Notes: a model not told the origin generated them from the sequence alone. A stretch of DNA of 64,000 nt from Trinickia soli (GCF_002879855.1 NZ_PNYB01000002.1:186001-250000); one strand, 5' to 3'. Shown: positions 32,945 through 42,924, numbered from the stretch's first letter. Program-made: numbers and translations.

Positions 32945-33973
32945 TTACGCGCACAAGGCGGTATCCCTCGGCCCGGCGAACACGGCCGTCGATTCGCGCA
33001 GCACGAGCCGCGGCGTGATCACGCGCCGACGCGTCGCCCCGCTGACGGCGCCGCTGATCCGCTCGATCAACATGTGGGCGGCCGCCTCGCCGAGGGCGCG
33101 TACCGATTGGCCCACCGTCGACAGCGCCGGATACGTATAACTGCTGAGCTCGATATCGTCGAACCCGATGATCGAGCAGTGCTCGGGTACGCGAATGCCG
33201 CGTTCGGCGGCCACGCGCAGTGCGCCGATGCCCATCATGTCGTTGCAAGCGAAAATCGCCGTCGGGCGCACGGTGTCGAACAGCCGGCCTGCCGCCTCCT
33301 GGCCGCCAGGCCCGGAAAAATCGCTTTCGACGATCGCGCTGGGTTCGATGTCGATGCCGCGCTCGGCCATCGCGCGAATGAAGCCATGCACGCGCATCGC
33401 GCTGACCGCCGTCGCCACCGGCCCTGTGATGCAGCCGATGCGGACGTGGCCCAGTTCGAGCAGGTGCTTGGTCGCCAGATAAGCGCCGCGCTCGTGATCG
33501 ATCTGAACGAGATCGGCCGAGAGCCCCTCGATGTTTCGGTCGACGATGACGAGCGGCTCGCGCGTGTCGGTCAGGCTCCTGGCCAGCACGGCGTCCTCGC
33601 CGGCCGACGCGATGATGAGCCCGTCGATGCGCTTTTCCTGCAAGGTCCGCAGGTAGTTGCGTTGCTTGGCTGGATCGTCGTCGGAGTTGCAGAAGAACAT
33701 GCAATAGCCCTCGCGCGCGCAACCGTCCTCGATGCCGCGCGCGAGCTCGGCGAAATACGGATTCGTGCTGTTGGGCACGACGAGCCCGATCGTCGCCGTC
33801 GAGCGCGCCTTGAGCGAGCGCGCCACCGCGGACGGCACATAGTTGAGCTGGCTGATCGCGCGCTCGACTTTCGCGCGCACGTCGGCCGACACCGGCCGCG
33901 TGTTGTTGACCACGTGAGACACCGTGGTGAACGACACGCCGGCCATGGCCGCTACATCCTTGATCGTCGCCAT
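32945..33973 (-). CDS. rbsR: LacI family transcriptional regulator (RbsR-like)
   Basis: 342 residues. The LacI-type helix-turn-helix is at the very start (ATIKDVAAMAGVSFTTVSHV, hinge near KARSTATIGLVVPN), followed by a periplasmic-binding-protein-like sugar domain with NPYFAELARGIED and the late IIGFDDIELSSYTYPALSTV. It lies after the permease gene and 49 bases before the ribokinase remnant on the same strand, the normal place for RbsR in Burkholderia ribose operons. It presumably represses the operon until ribose or a similar sugar binds. Confidence 0.9.
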   Translation of the reverse strand: MATIKDVAAMAGVSFTTVSHVVNNTRPVSADVRAKVERAISQLNYVPSAVARSLKARSTATIGLVVPNSTNPYFAELARGIEDGCAREGYCMFFCNSDDDPAKQRNYLRTLQEKRIDGLIIASAGEDAVLARSLTDTREPLVIVDRNIEGLSADLVQIDHERGAYLATKHLLELGHVRIGCITGPVATAVSAMRVHGFIRAMAERGIDIEPSAIVESDFSGPGGQEAAGRLFDTVRPTAIFACNDMMGIGALRVAAERGIRVPEHCSIIGFDDIELSSYTYPALSTVGQSVRALGEAAAHMLIERISGAVSGATRRRVITPRLVLRESTAVFAGPRDTALCA

Positions 33974-34115
33974 TACCGATTCTCTCTCGCTTGTTTTTCT
34001 CTTGCCGGCTCGACGAGCCTGAGACCCACCCCGTTCATGCTACCTCCGACGCCGTTGCGCCGCGTTTCCCCGCGCGATGCAACGAGCCTCCAACGCGAAA
34101 CCTGCATGCCTTCGC

Positions 34116-35126
34116 TCACCCGCGCGTGCGACGGCTCCGATACGTATCGAGCACGACTGCCACGACGATGACCGCGCCCGTGATGATGCGCTTGGTCGGT
34201 TCGTTGGCGCCGATCTGCGCAAGCCCGGCGGCCAACACTGAAATGATCAATACGCCGAAGAACGTGCTGATCACCGATCCGCGCCCGCCCATCAGGCTCG
34301 TGCCGCCGATGACGACCGCCGCGATGACCTGCAGCTCCAGGCCGACGCCCGCGTTCGGATCCGCCGCTTCCAGGCGCGAGATCTGAAACAGCGCGGCAAG
34401 GCCCGAGAGCGCCCCCATCAGCGCGAATACCGCGACCTTGTAGGGCCGCGGGTCGACGCCCGCGAGCCGCACGGCTTCCTCATTCGTCCCGATGCCGATC
34501 AGATGCCGGCCGAACACGGTCCGGGTCAGCACGAGCTGAGCGGCGATCATCACGACGACGGCGATCACGAAGGACGGCGAGATGCCCACCGCGATCGGAT
34601 TCGACAGAAAGTCGAACGCATCGCCGATATACGACGTGCGCGAATTCGTGAGCTGGTACGCCACCCCGCGCGCGGCTTCGAGCACGCCGAGCGAAACGAT
34701 GAACGACGGAATGCGCCAGCCAACCGTCACGGCGCCGGTCACGGAGCCCGTGAGCGCCGCCGCGGCCATCCCGATCAACGCGGCCGGCACCGGCCCCCAG
34801 CCCCATTTGAGCGCCGCGACGCTGACGACCGATGCCGCCAGCGCGAGCACGGAGCCCACCGACAAATCGATACCGGCAATGATGAGCACGAATGTCATGC
34901 CGACCGACATCACGACGAGGTCGGGAATCTGATTGGCGATCGTGCTGAAGGTTTCGTAGGTCAGGAAGTGCGAACTCAGCGCCGAAAACAGCGCGATCAT
35001 CGCGGCGAGCGCACCGGCCAGCCCGAGGTAATTGGACAGGCCGAGCCGGGTGCCCGTCGGTCGGGCGCTCGGCGCATCGCCGATGATGGCGGGGCCGCCA
35101 TCGGGGCGCGCGGTCGGTTCGGTCAT
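34116..35126 (-). CDS. rbsC: Sugar ABC transporter permease (RbsC-like)
   Basis: 336 residues from ATG 35126, overlapping the ATPase stop (ATGA). Eight to ten membrane segments; the family signature includes DLSVGSVLALAASV early and GGTSLMGGRGSVISTFFG late. It forms the homodimeric channel of the ribose/xylose/galactose subfamily of carbohydrate importers. The first 25 residues are a polar Pro-rich extension. Confidence 0.93.
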   Translation of the reverse strand: MTEPTARPDGGPAIIGDAPSARPTGTRLGLSNYLGLAGALAAMIALFSALSSHFLTYETFSTIANQIPDLVVMSVGMTFVLIIAGIDLSVGSVLALAASVVSVAALKWGWGPVPAALIGMAAAALTGSVTGAVTVGWRIPSFIVSLGVLEAARGVAYQLTNSRTSYIGDAFDFLSNPIAVGISPSFVIAVVVMIAAQLVLTRTVFGRHLIGIGTNEEAVRLAGVDPRPYKVAVFALMGALSGLAALFQISRLEAADPNAGVGLELQVIAAVVIGGTSLMGGRGSVISTFFGVLIISVLAAGLAQIGANEPTKRIITGAVIVVAVVLDTYRSRRTRG

Positions 35127-36706
35127 GACAGACTCCGTGCGTCTTGAGAATGGGAGGCGGCGGCCGGTTGCGAGCCGTTCATGTGGCCCGCGAACGCCGC
35201 GGCGAGCAGCGCGTCCTGCGTCCACTCGTCCCGATTGAAAATCCCCGTCATGCGTCCGGCCGACATCACGCCGATCCGATCGCAAATCAGCATCAGTTCG
35301 CGCAAGTCGCTCGATACGACGACGAGCGCGTGGCCTTCCCGCGCCAGCGCGCCGAGCAGCGTGTAAATATCGAACTTCGCGCCGACGTCGATGCCGCGTG
35401 TCGGTTCGTCGAACAACAGCACGTCGGCGTCGCGCGCCAACCAGCGCCCGATCACGACCTTCTGCTGGTTCCCGCCCGAGAGCTCGCCGACGCTTTGCGC
35501 GGGACTGCGCGCCCGCACGCGCAGCGCCTCCATCTGCTTGAGCGCGAGCGCCCGCTCGCGCCGCGCCTCGACGATACCCCAGCGCGAGACGCTGCCCATG
35601 TTGCCGAGCGAGACGTTGGCCGCGATGGAATGCGGCAGCAGGAGGCCCTCGCCTTTGCGATCTTCGGTGATCAGTGCGATGCCTTGCCGGACCGCGTCGG
35701 CCGGCGAGTCGATGCGCACGGGCGCCAATGGGCGGCCAATCGATACCGTGCCGTGCTCGGCCCGGTCCGCGCCGTAGATGAGCCGCATCAGCTCGGTACG
35801 ACCGGCGCCGATCAAACCGCTCACGCCAAAAATTTCGCCCTCGCGGACGTCGAACGAAACGTCGCGCACGGCCGAGCCGCGCGTCAATCCCTCGACCTTC
35901 AGCAACGGCGCGCCGATCCGCCGTTCTCCCAGATCGATGCGTTCGCCGATCTCGCGGCCGACCATGAGTGTGACGAGCCGCTCGCTCGTCACGTTCTCCA
36001 TCCGGTCGACGTGAACGAGCCGGCCGTCGCGCAGCACCGCTACGCGCTCTGCGACGCGGGCGAGTTCTTCGAGCCGGTGCGAGATGTAGATGATGGCGAC
36101 GCCGCTTGCCTTGAGCCGATCGATCTGCGCGAACAGCAAGTCGACTTCGCGTGCGGTCAGCATGGCTGTCGGCTCGTCGAAGATCAGCACGCGCGTCTCG
36201 TCGATCAGGTTGCGCGCAATTTCGACCATTTGCTGATGGCCGATGCCGAGCGCGCCTACCGGCGTATCGGGATCGATGGCATCGAGCCCGACGCGCGCCA
36301 TGGCCGCTCGGGCGTCTTCGCGTAGACGGGGGCGGTCGATCCAACCGAGTGCGCGCGGACCGCGGCGCGGCAACCGGTCGAAGAACAGATTCTCTGCGAC
36401 GCTCAGCGTCGGGAGCAGATTCAACTCCTGCATGACCATGCGCACGCCCAGCGCTTCGGCCTCGTGCCGGCTCTTGGGCGCATAGTCGGCACCCATGAAT
36501 CGCATCGTTCCGGTGCTGGGAGCGACGAGGCCGCCGATGATCTTCGACAGCGTGCTCTTGCCCGCGCCGTTCTCGCCGGTCAGCGCCAGCGCCTCGCCCG
36601 CGTGGAGCGCGAGCGTGACGTCGACGAGCACAGGCTCGGTATAGACCTTACCCATGCCGGTCACGCTGAGCACTGCGTTCGTTTCGTCCTGGTCGGTCAA
36701 ATCCAT
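35123..36706 (-). CDS. rbsA: Sugar ABC transporter ATPase, two ABC domains (RbsA-like)
   Basis: 527 residues from ATG 36706. The first nucleotide-binding domain has Walker A GENGAGKST (about 43-51). The second has the degenerate GLIGAGRTE and a good signature LSGGNQQKVVIGRWLA with LLFDEPTRGIDVGAK. One intact and one degenerate P-loop is the norm for RbsA/MglA-type ATPases. Separated from rbsB by 193 bases that contain a 14-bp hairpin. Confidence 0.94.
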   Translation of the reverse strand: MDLTDQDETNAVLSVTGMGKVYTEPVLVDVTLALHAGEALALTGENGAGKSTLSKIIGGLVAPSTGTMRFMGADYAPKSRHEAEALGVRMVMQELNLLPTLSVAENLFFDRLPRRGPRALGWIDRPRLREDARAAMARVGLDAIDPDTPVGALGIGHQQMVEIARNLIDETRVLIFDEPTAMLTAREVDLLFAQIDRLKASGVAIIYISHRLEELARVAERVAVLRDGRLVHVDRMENVTSERLVTLMVGREIGERIDLGERRIGAPLLKVEGLTRGSAVRDVSFDVREGEIFGVSGLIGAGRTELMRLIYGADRAEHGTVSIGRPLAPVRIDSPADAVRQGIALITEDRKGEGLLLPHSIAANVSLGNMGSVSRWGIVEARRERALALKQMEALRVRARSPAQSVGELSGGNQQKVVIGRWLARDADVLLFDEPTRGIDVGAKFDIYTLLGALAREGHALVVVSSDLRELMLICDRIGVMSAGRMTGIFNRDEWTQDALLAAAFAGHMNGSQPAAASHSQDARSLS

Positions 36707-36835
36707 CGGGTTTCCGTTGTCGGGGCGGCCGCGCCGGGATCGCCCCTGCGCCGGCCAGCCGCCATGACGCTCATGTCGGAGGATAACGGCAGATCTGCGC
36801 TGTTTCTTGAGCGCCTGCGCGCCGCTCAGGCGCGT

Positions 36836-36875
36836 CGACACGTGCGGCGCCCTCAAAGGCACGCCGCACGTGTCG
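36836..36875. repeat. 14-bp intercistronic hairpin (rbsB-rbsA)
   Basis: CGACACGTGCGGCG (36836-36849) and CGCCGCACGTGTCG (36862-36875) are perfect complements around a 12-base loop. A second 7-bp inverted repeat (36811-36817 with 36827-36833) lies just beside it. Such structures after a binding-protein gene usually protect its mRNA and lower expression of the downstream ATPase and permease. Confidence 0.8.
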
Positions 36876-36898
36876 CTGGATTGCCGCCCGGTGGCGGG

Positions 36899-37870
36899 TT
36901 ACTTCGAGCTCTTCGTGACGAGGTCGACCGGTGTCTCGACCACCCCGGACAGATCGGCTTGCTTCTTGTGCCCTTCGATCGCCTTGAGCGCCGTATCGAT
37001 GCCGAATACGGCCTGCTTCGCCGCATATTGATCGGCCGTGGCCAGCACGCGGCCGTCCTTGAGCATGGGCTTGATCGCGCCGATGTTGTCGTAGCCGACC
37101 ACGTAGACCTTGCCTTGCTTGCCGGCGGCGCGCACGGCCGACACGGCGCCGATCGCCATGTTGTCGTTGCCGCACAGCAATGCCTTGATGTTCGGATACT
37201 GGTTCAACATGGCCGAGGCGATCGCGTTGCCTTTGTCGATTTCCCATTCGCCCGATTGAACCGAATCGATCTTCGCCCCCACCTTCTCCATCGCATCCTT
37301 GAAACCGGCAGTGCGCTGCTGTGCGTTAGTGGTGGTCGAGACGCCTTCCACGATGCCGACTTCGTCGCCCGATTTCAGCTTCTTGGCCAGGAAATCGCCG
37401 ACCTTCTCGGCTCCTTTGCGGTTGTCGGGTCCGACGAACGGTACGTTCAGATCTTTGGACTTCAGCACGTCGGGATCAAGCCGGTTGTCGATGTTCACGA
37501 CGATGATGCCGGCATCGACGGCCTTCTTCACCACGGGTACGAGTGCCTTCGAATCAGCCGGCGCCAGGACGATCGCATCGACGTGACTGTTGATCATCTG
37601 TTCGACGATGTTGATTTGCGCAGCGGTATCGGTCTCATTCTTGATCCCGTTCGTGATCAGATCGAACTTGCCGGAATTGTGCTTTTGATAATCCTTCGCA
37701 CCATTTTCCATCGTGAGGAAGAACTCGTTGGCGAGCGACTTCATGACGAGGGCCACCTTCGGTTTCTTGGCGGTCTGCGCGAGCGCATCGGTCGCGCTGA
37801 GCGGCGCAAGCGCCACGCAAGCCAGGGCGGCAGCGGCGACGAGCATACGGCGACGGGTCCGGTGAAGCAT
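36899..37870 (-). CDS. rbsB: Periplasmic sugar-binding protein (RbsB-like)
   Basis: 323 residues from ATG 37870 with AAAGGAG upstream. The signal peptide RRMLVAAAALACVALAPL ends before DALAQTAKK. The type 1 periplasmic-binding fold includes VALVMKSLANEFFLTMENGA, IDNRLDPDVL and NDNMAIGAVSAVRAAG. It delivers a sugar, probably ribose or a related pentose, to RbsAC. First gene of the operon; a regulator gene follows downstream. Confidence 0.93.
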   Translation of the reverse strand: MLHRTRRRMLVAAAALACVALAPLSATDALAQTAKKPKVALVMKSLANEFFLTMENGAKDYQKHNSGKFDLITNGIKNETDTAAQINIVEQMINSHVDAIVLAPADSKALVPVVKKAVDAGIIVVNIDNRLDPDVLKSKDLNVPFVGPDNRKGAEKVGDFLAKKLKSGDEVGIVEGVSTTTNAQQRTAGFKDAMEKVGAKIDSVQSGEWEIDKGNAIASAMLNQYPNIKALLCGNDNMAIGAVSAVRAAGKQGKVYVVGYDNIGAIKPMLKDGRVLATADQYAAKQAVFGIDTALKAIEGHKKQADLSGVVETPVDLVTKSSK

Positions 37871-38181
37871 ACGGTTCTCCTTTCTTATTCGGCTCACGGC
37901 GAGCCCTGATTATTCGATTGGAACGCTGGTGAATTGCCGCATCGCATCATCGATTTACGCGCCGATGCATGCGTCCCCGGTATTCACCGGGATCGCCTAT
38001 GCTGGACTCTTCTTTGGGAGCGCGCAAGGATAGCGCGCGACATGTTCGGGTTTGTGCTGATTCGAAAACGCCGGAAAGCGCTGACACGCAAGCGGCGTAC
38101 GGCTTGCGCGGGCGTTGCGTGCGGTGCGCAGGCGGGCGTCGGGGCGCCCGGCGTGCAGCCTGTCGGGCCCCCGGCCGTTCG
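37871..38181. promoter_or_regulatory. Upstream region of the rbs operon
   Basis: About 310 bases with no gene. It must contain the rbsB promoter. The palindrome CCCGGTATTCACCGGG (37976-37991) is the only evident symmetric element and could be an operator, but its distance (105 bases) from rbsB is large and the assignment is weak. Confidence 0.4.
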
Positions 38182-38463
38182 CTACAGATGCGCGACGGAA
38201 GAACCGTCCACCTTACCGTCGATGATGTCGCGCGCGTACTGCGCGCCGATCCTGTGAGCTTCTATTTGATCCGAAAGCGGTGCGTGCTCGGGGACGCCGA
38301 ACATTTCCGCCTTGGCGTGCTCGCCGCTCGACGTGCGCGAGATCGTAACGACAATGTCGAACCGGCGCAGCGCGTCGTCCGGTTGATCGGGCTCCTTCGC
38401 ACGACGCAACGCCTGTACACCGATCGCAAATCCCTTGTATTGCTCCGAAAACGGTACGGACAT
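38182..38463 (-). CDS. Hypothetical protein
   Basis: 93 residues from ATG 38463 (CGGAG nine bases upstream). A soluble alpha/beta-looking protein: FSEQYKGFAIGVQALR at the start, RRFDIVVTISRTSSGEH in the middle, then a helical DQIEAHRIGAQYARDII. No family or catalytic motif recognised. It stands alone between the rbs operon and a divergent membrane-protein gene. Small proteins with this look are frequent in Paraburkholderia. Confidence 0.65.
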   Translation of the reverse strand: MSVPFSEQYKGFAIGVQALRRAKEPDQPDDALRRFDIVVTISRTSSGEHAKAEMFGVPEHAPLSDQIEAHRIGAQYARDIIDGKVDGSSVAHL

Positions 38464-38882
38464 GGCTGGACGCTCCGTCGAATTGACGCCCCAGGTGCGA
38501 CCGCAGCGGCGGATGCCCCGCAATCGCCTGCGGCTGACTTGTATTGTGTTCGCCGCCACCAATGGTATCCAGCGTGATGACGCGGCACCTTGCATGAAAT
38601 GACATGCAAGAGGCGTTCCGTTGCCGCAGCCGGCCGCGGGCACCGCCGCCGCTGGGCCGCCCGCCCGGAATTGCCGTGAAGATTGAAGAAATTACCGGCT
38701 GCGCGTCCTCTCTCTCCCCCCTCAACTGCACCAGGCCGCGTCCAATCTTCGCGTCGCAGACGCGACGATTCGTCGCATTTCTTCTATGATGGCTGCCAGG
38801 ACGGCCCGCAAGAAACCATGACAGAGCACGCCATCGGGCCGCCGTCTCATCGTAGATGCGTAAAGCATTGCGGAGGCATTAA
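38464..38882. other. Intergenic region with one palindrome
   Basis: About 420 bases between divergent genes, no supportable gene. CTTGCATG (38589-38596) and CATGCAAG (38603-38610) form a perfect 8-bp inverted repeat with a 6-base spacer, a possible regulator-binding site. Confidence 0.45.
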
Positions 38883-39326
38883 ATGGCATGGAGACAGAAC
38901 CGCTGGGTTAGGCGTTGGCTCGTCGTCATCGTCTTCTGGGCGGTCCCAGTGGCTATCGTTGCGGTGCGCGAGATCCAGGACGAGATGTCCTATAACGTGG
39001 TCGATCTCGATCGAGCTCTCACGACATGGCAATTTACCGACGCACAGCGTGCGGCCGGCGCCCCTGCGCGCTGCCGCGGCAAACCCGACGAGGCGCGTGC
39101 GGCCGGCTGCCCCGCAGACGTGCTTGCCGCGAACGCGCCGCGTCAGCAGGACGCGATCGCGGAATATGCGCTGCGTCGGCGCACGCTGTTCCTCTACCTG
39201 TGGCACGCATTCGTCGGATACTGGGTCGTGCCGGCAGCCTTCATTTTTGCCGTGGGCCTCGTCGTGGCCGGTGTTCGGCGCGCCTTGCGCCGCCCGCCCG
39301 TCGTCAAGCCGACCGGACAGCACTGA
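38883..39326 (+). CDS. Two-helix membrane protein, unknown function
   Basis: 147 residues. One membrane helix near the N-terminus (WLVVIVFWAVPVAIVAV) and another near the C-terminus (WVVPAAFIFAVGLVVAGV) enclose a periplasmic-looking domain of about 85 residues with two cysteines (ARCRGK and AGCPAD) that could form a disulfide. No family recognised. GCGGAGG lies ahead of ATG 38883. Confidence 0.65.
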   Translation: MAWRQNRWVRRWLVVIVFWAVPVAIVAVREIQDEMSYNVVDLDRALTTWQFTDAQRAAGAPARCRGKPDEARAAGCPADVLAANAPRQQDAIAEYALRRRTLFLYLWHAFVGYWVVPAAFIFAVGLVVAGVRRALRRPPVVKPTGQH

Positions 39327-39551
39327 GTTGCACTCACCCCGCCAAACCGTACTCGGCGGCATTCAGCGGTATTCAGCCGCACTCACCCGGTATTCGCGTC
39401 AAGCGGCAAACGTCATTGGTCGTGTCTCCCGCAAAATCGGGCCGGGTCCTGGCATGGGTCGTGCTCCATTTCCCGTTGCGTTGTGTGAGATCACGCTTCG
39501 TCCGAACCCGCCGTCGAGCGGTTTGACCGACGGAACATAACGGAGAGAGTT

Positions 39552-40151
39552 ATGCAAAAACAAACCTTGATGCTCAAAGCGGCAACCGCCGTCGTAGTCG
39601 GGACGCTCGCGCTGGCAGGCTGCACCACGACCACCAACAGCGGCAACCCCGTCGGCTCGACACCGGGCAGCAATGTGTCGAAGCGTCAGGAAATCAACGC
39701 GGGCGTCGACGCTACGCTCTCGCGGCTCTATGCGCAGGTGCCGGGTTCGCACGAACTCGTGCAAAAGGCACACGGCGTACTCGTGTTCCCGAAGGTGTTG
39801 CAGGCGGGCTTCGTCGTGGGCGGGCAGTATGGCGAAGGCGCGCTACGGGTGGGCGGTCAGACGGTCGGCTACTACAACACCGTGTCTGGCTCGTTCGGCT
39901 TCCAGGCTGGCGCGCAATCGAAGGCCGTGATCTTCCTTTTCATGACGGAGGACGCGCTGAACTCATTCCGCTCGCGTGAAGGCTGGTCGGTCGGCGGCGA
40001 CGCTTCGGTGGCCGTGCTGAAGATGGGCGCAAACGGCGCGCTCGATACGACGACGGCAACCAAGCCCGTCGAGGTCATCATCATGACGAACGCCGGCCTG
40101 ATGGGCGATCTCTCGCTCCAAGGCACGAAGGTCACACGGCTCAACATCTGA
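39552..40151 (+). CDS. SYLF-domain lipoprotein (BPSL1445 family)
   Basis: 199 residues. The lipoprotein signal peptide ends in LALAGC (Cys about residue 24). The mature part is a SYLF/YSC84-like lipid-binding domain, with AHGVLVFPKVLQAGFVVGG and GDASVAVLKMG as its typical segments. Homologues in B. pseudomallei (BPSL1445) are immunogenic outer-membrane lipoproteins. Probably monocistronic. Confidence 0.88.
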   Translation: MQKQTLMLKAATAVVVGTLALAGCTTTTNSGNPVGSTPGSNVSKRQEINAGVDATLSRLYAQVPGSHELVQKAHGVLVFPKVLQAGFVVGGQYGEGALRVGGQTVGYYNTVSGSFGFQAGAQSKAVIFLFMTEDALNSFRSREGWSVGGDASVAVLKMGANGALDTTTATKPVEVIIMTNAGLMGDLSLQGTKVTRLNI

Positions 40152-40182
40152 CCCGGCTCTACCGCGGCAGGCGCCAAGCCGT

Positions 40183-41268
40183 TCAGGCGTGCGAGGCGCC
40201 CTCGCCCGACAGTGTATCGACGACTTTGAAGCGCGAGCGCTTCTGCGCGCGAATCACCGCCTGATAGGCCTGCACGTATTGGCGCGCCATGTGGTGCGAC
40301 GTGAAGCGTTCCTCGAACCGTGCGCGCACGCCCTGCCGCGGCAGTGTATGCAGGCGATTGACGGCCGCGACCGCGCTGATTTCGTCTTCGACGATGAATC
40401 CCGACACGCCTTCGTCGATGACTTCGGGCACTGACCCGCGGTTGAACGCGATCACCGGCGTACCGCACGCCATCGCTTCGATCATGACGAGCCCGAACGG
40501 CTCCGGCCAGTCCACGGGGAACAGCAATGCGTGCGCGCCCGACAGGAATTCGGCCTTTTGGTCATCGGCGATTTCACCGATGAACTCCACATGCGGCAGA
40601 TCGAACAGCGGCTTGATCTCGCGCTCGAAATACTCGCGATCGGCGGAGTCGATTTTCGCGGCGACGCGGATCGGCAGCCCGCAGTGCGCAGCGATTCGGA
40701 TTGCCGTATCCACGCGCTTTTCGGGGGAGATGCGGCCAAGGAAAGCCAGGTACTTCTGCTCGACGGGCTGCGGCGTGTAGAGCGCCTCGGGCAACCCGTG
40801 GTAGACGGTCGACAGCCATTTCGCCTGCGGCATCGGGTGGCGTTGCGCGTTCGAGATCGAAATGACGGGCGCCGTATTGAACGTGTCGAAGACGGGCTGT
40901 TGTTCGGGCAGATCCAGCCGGCCGTGCAACGTCGTGACGAACGGCGTGTCCTGGCGCTTGAACAGCGAGAACGAGTAATAGTCCATATGAAAGTGCAGGA
41001 CGTCGAACTCTTCCGCGCGTCGCCGCACGAGTTCCATGAGCAGCATATGCGGGGCGATGCGGTCGCGAATACCCGGGTCGAGCCGCAGTGCGCGCGGCCA
41101 CACCGGTTCGAGCTTCGCACGCGTCTTCGAGTCGCCGCTGGCGAACAGCGTCACCTCGTGGCCCAGATCGACGAGCGCCTCGGTAATGTATGAGACGACG
41201 CGCTCCGTGCCGCCATAGAGCTTGGGAGGCACCGATTCCGTCAGCGGCGCGATTTGGGCAATTTTCAT
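40183..41268 (-). CDS. Glycosyltransferase family 4
   Basis: 361 residues from ATG 41268. GT-B fold: N-terminal MKIAQIAPLTESVPP and YGGTERVVSYITEAL; C-terminal FLGRISPEKRVDTAI and the nucleotide-sugar region PVDWPEPFGLVMIEAMACGT with E-x7-E geometry. The acceptor is unknown. Next to otsA on the same strand but separated by 260 bases; a role in trehalose-related or surface glycan synthesis is possible. Confidence 0.88.
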   Translation of the reverse strand: MKIAQIAPLTESVPPKLYGGTERVVSYITEALVDLGHEVTLFASGDSKTRAKLEPVWPRALRLDPGIRDRIAPHMLLMELVRRRAEEFDVLHFHMDYYSFSLFKRQDTPFVTTLHGRLDLPEQQPVFDTFNTAPVISISNAQRHPMPQAKWLSTVYHGLPEALYTPQPVEQKYLAFLGRISPEKRVDTAIRIAAHCGLPIRVAAKIDSADREYFEREIKPLFDLPHVEFIGEIADDQKAEFLSGAHALLFPVDWPEPFGLVMIEAMACGTPVIAFNRGSVPEVIDEGVSGFIVEDEISAVAAVNRLHTLPRQGVRARFEERFTSHHMARQYVQAYQAVIRAQKRSRFKVVDTLSGEGASHA

Positions 41269-41528
41269 GCGATCGACTCCATGCAAGTGGACTGCGGGCC
41301 CGCTCTCAGCGTGAACCCGATCCGGCCGGTTACTGGGCTGCACTTCGGTTATCTCATCCACAACGAACGAGATGCAGCGCGTTGGCTTCAATTATTCGGT
41401 ACGGCGCAGCGGTTCTTACCCGCCTTTTTCATTTCCTGCGCCCTGTTACAGTCGCGAAACAGGGGGCAGAGCCCGGGCTGGCGGGTTCCCTGCCGGCTTA
41501 CCCGGCGCGACCCGATGAAACGACTCGC

Positions 41529-42905
41529 TCAGCACCCGCGCAGGTCGGCCAGGAACGTGTCGCGCCACACGCCCAGATCGTTTCGCCGCAGCGCGGCCAT
41601 ATTGGCCTCGTGACGTTGCTTGCGCTCGGCCAGCGGCATCGACAATGCACGCTCGAGCGCCTCCGACATGCCGACAATGTCATGCGGATTGACGATCAGC
41701 GCACCACAGAGTTCAGCCGCCGCGCCCGCGAACTCGGACAACACGAGCACGCCCGGATCGTCGGGATTCTGGGCAGCGACGTATTCCTTCGCTACGAGAT
41801 TCATGCCGTCACGCAGTGGCGTAACGAAACCGACCTGGGATTCCCGGCACATCGACATCAGATGCGAGCGAGGGAAGCGCTGATTGAGGTAACGGATTGG
41901 CGTGTAGTCTAACCCCGAGTAACGGCCGTTGATGCGTCCGGCCTCGTATTCAAGGTTCTGTTGAATGTTCTTGTAGCTTTCGACGTCGGCTCGCGTGGGC
42001 GGCGCGACCTGTACGAACGTCACGTTCTCTCGCCACTGCGGCGCACGTTCGAGCAACTGTTCGAATGCGCGGAAGCGCTCGATGAGCCCCTTCGAGTAAT
42101 CGAGCCGGTCGACGCTCATGATGAGCTTTCGCCCTTCAAGGCTGTGCTTGAGCTCGAGCACTTGCTGACGGCTTTCGTTACGCGCGGCTTCCTGAGCGAT
42201 TTCGTCGGGAAATACACCGATCCTGTACACGCCCGTCCGCAAACGGCGCCCGTACGCTTGCACCTCGCCGTCGTCGCCGACCGTGCCGCCGGCATAGCGA
42301 ACGATGTAATCGTGGAATGCGACGCGGTCCGTGTCGGTTTGAAAGCCGACCAGATCGTAACAGCAAAGCGACTTGATGAGCTCCTGGTGCGGCGGCACAT
42401 TGAGCAGGATCTGCGGCGACGGAAACGGCGTGTGCAGGAAAAAGCCGACGCGGTTGTGCACGCCCTCGCGACGTAGCGATTCGGCGAACGGAATCAGATG
42501 GAAATCGTGGACCCAAACGATATCGTCCGGCTCGATCAGCGTGACGAGCTTATGGGCGAGCCACGCGTTGACGCGGCGGTAGCCCGCGTATTCTTCACGC
42601 TCATACGCCGCCAGATCGTTGCGGTAGTGGAAGACGGGCCATAGCGTGGCGTTCGAGAAGCCACGATAGTATTGATCGTAGTCGCGGCGCGTCAGGCCGA
42701 CCGTCGCGAACGTGACCGGGCCTTCGTCCTCGAGCGTCGGCCCGGCATTGGCGACGGCCTCGCTGACGACATCGCCGCTCCAGCCGAACCAGATGCCGCC
42801 CATGTCCTTGAGCGCACTGAAAATGCCGACTGCGAGCCCGCCGACCGAGCCTTTGGCCTCGGTGGGCGTTGCGACGCGGTTCGATACAGCGATGAGTCGG
42901 CCCAT
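41529..42905 (-). CDS. otsA: Trehalose-6-phosphate synthase
   Basis: 458 residues from ATG 42905. GT20 signatures are GGLAVGIFSALKDMGGIWFGWSG, WVHDFHLIPFAESLRREG, VDRLDYSKGLIERFRAFE and the C-terminal DGMNLVAKEYVAAQ. It couples UDP-glucose and glucose-6-phosphate. No otsB phosphatase is adjacent, so dephosphorylation depends on a gene elsewhere. Trehalose protects against osmotic and desiccation stress. Confidence 0.94.
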   Translation of the reverse strand: MGRLIAVSNRVATPTEAKGSVGGLAVGIFSALKDMGGIWFGWSGDVVSEAVANAGPTLEDEGPVTFATVGLTRRDYDQYYRGFSNATLWPVFHYRNDLAAYEREEYAGYRRVNAWLAHKLVTLIEPDDIVWVHDFHLIPFAESLRREGVHNRVGFFLHTPFPSPQILLNVPPHQELIKSLCCYDLVGFQTDTDRVAFHDYIVRYAGGTVGDDGEVQAYGRRLRTGVYRIGVFPDEIAQEAARNESRQQVLELKHSLEGRKLIMSVDRLDYSKGLIERFRAFEQLLERAPQWRENVTFVQVAPPTRADVESYKNIQQNLEYEAGRINGRYSGLDYTPIRYLNQRFPRSHLMSMCRESQVGFVTPLRDGMNLVAKEYVAAQNPDDPGVLVLSEFAGAAAELCGALIVNPHDIVGMSEALERALSMPLAERKQRHEANMAALRRNDLGVWRDTFLADLRGC

Positions 42906-42924
42906 GATGGTGTTCGCCTGGCGG

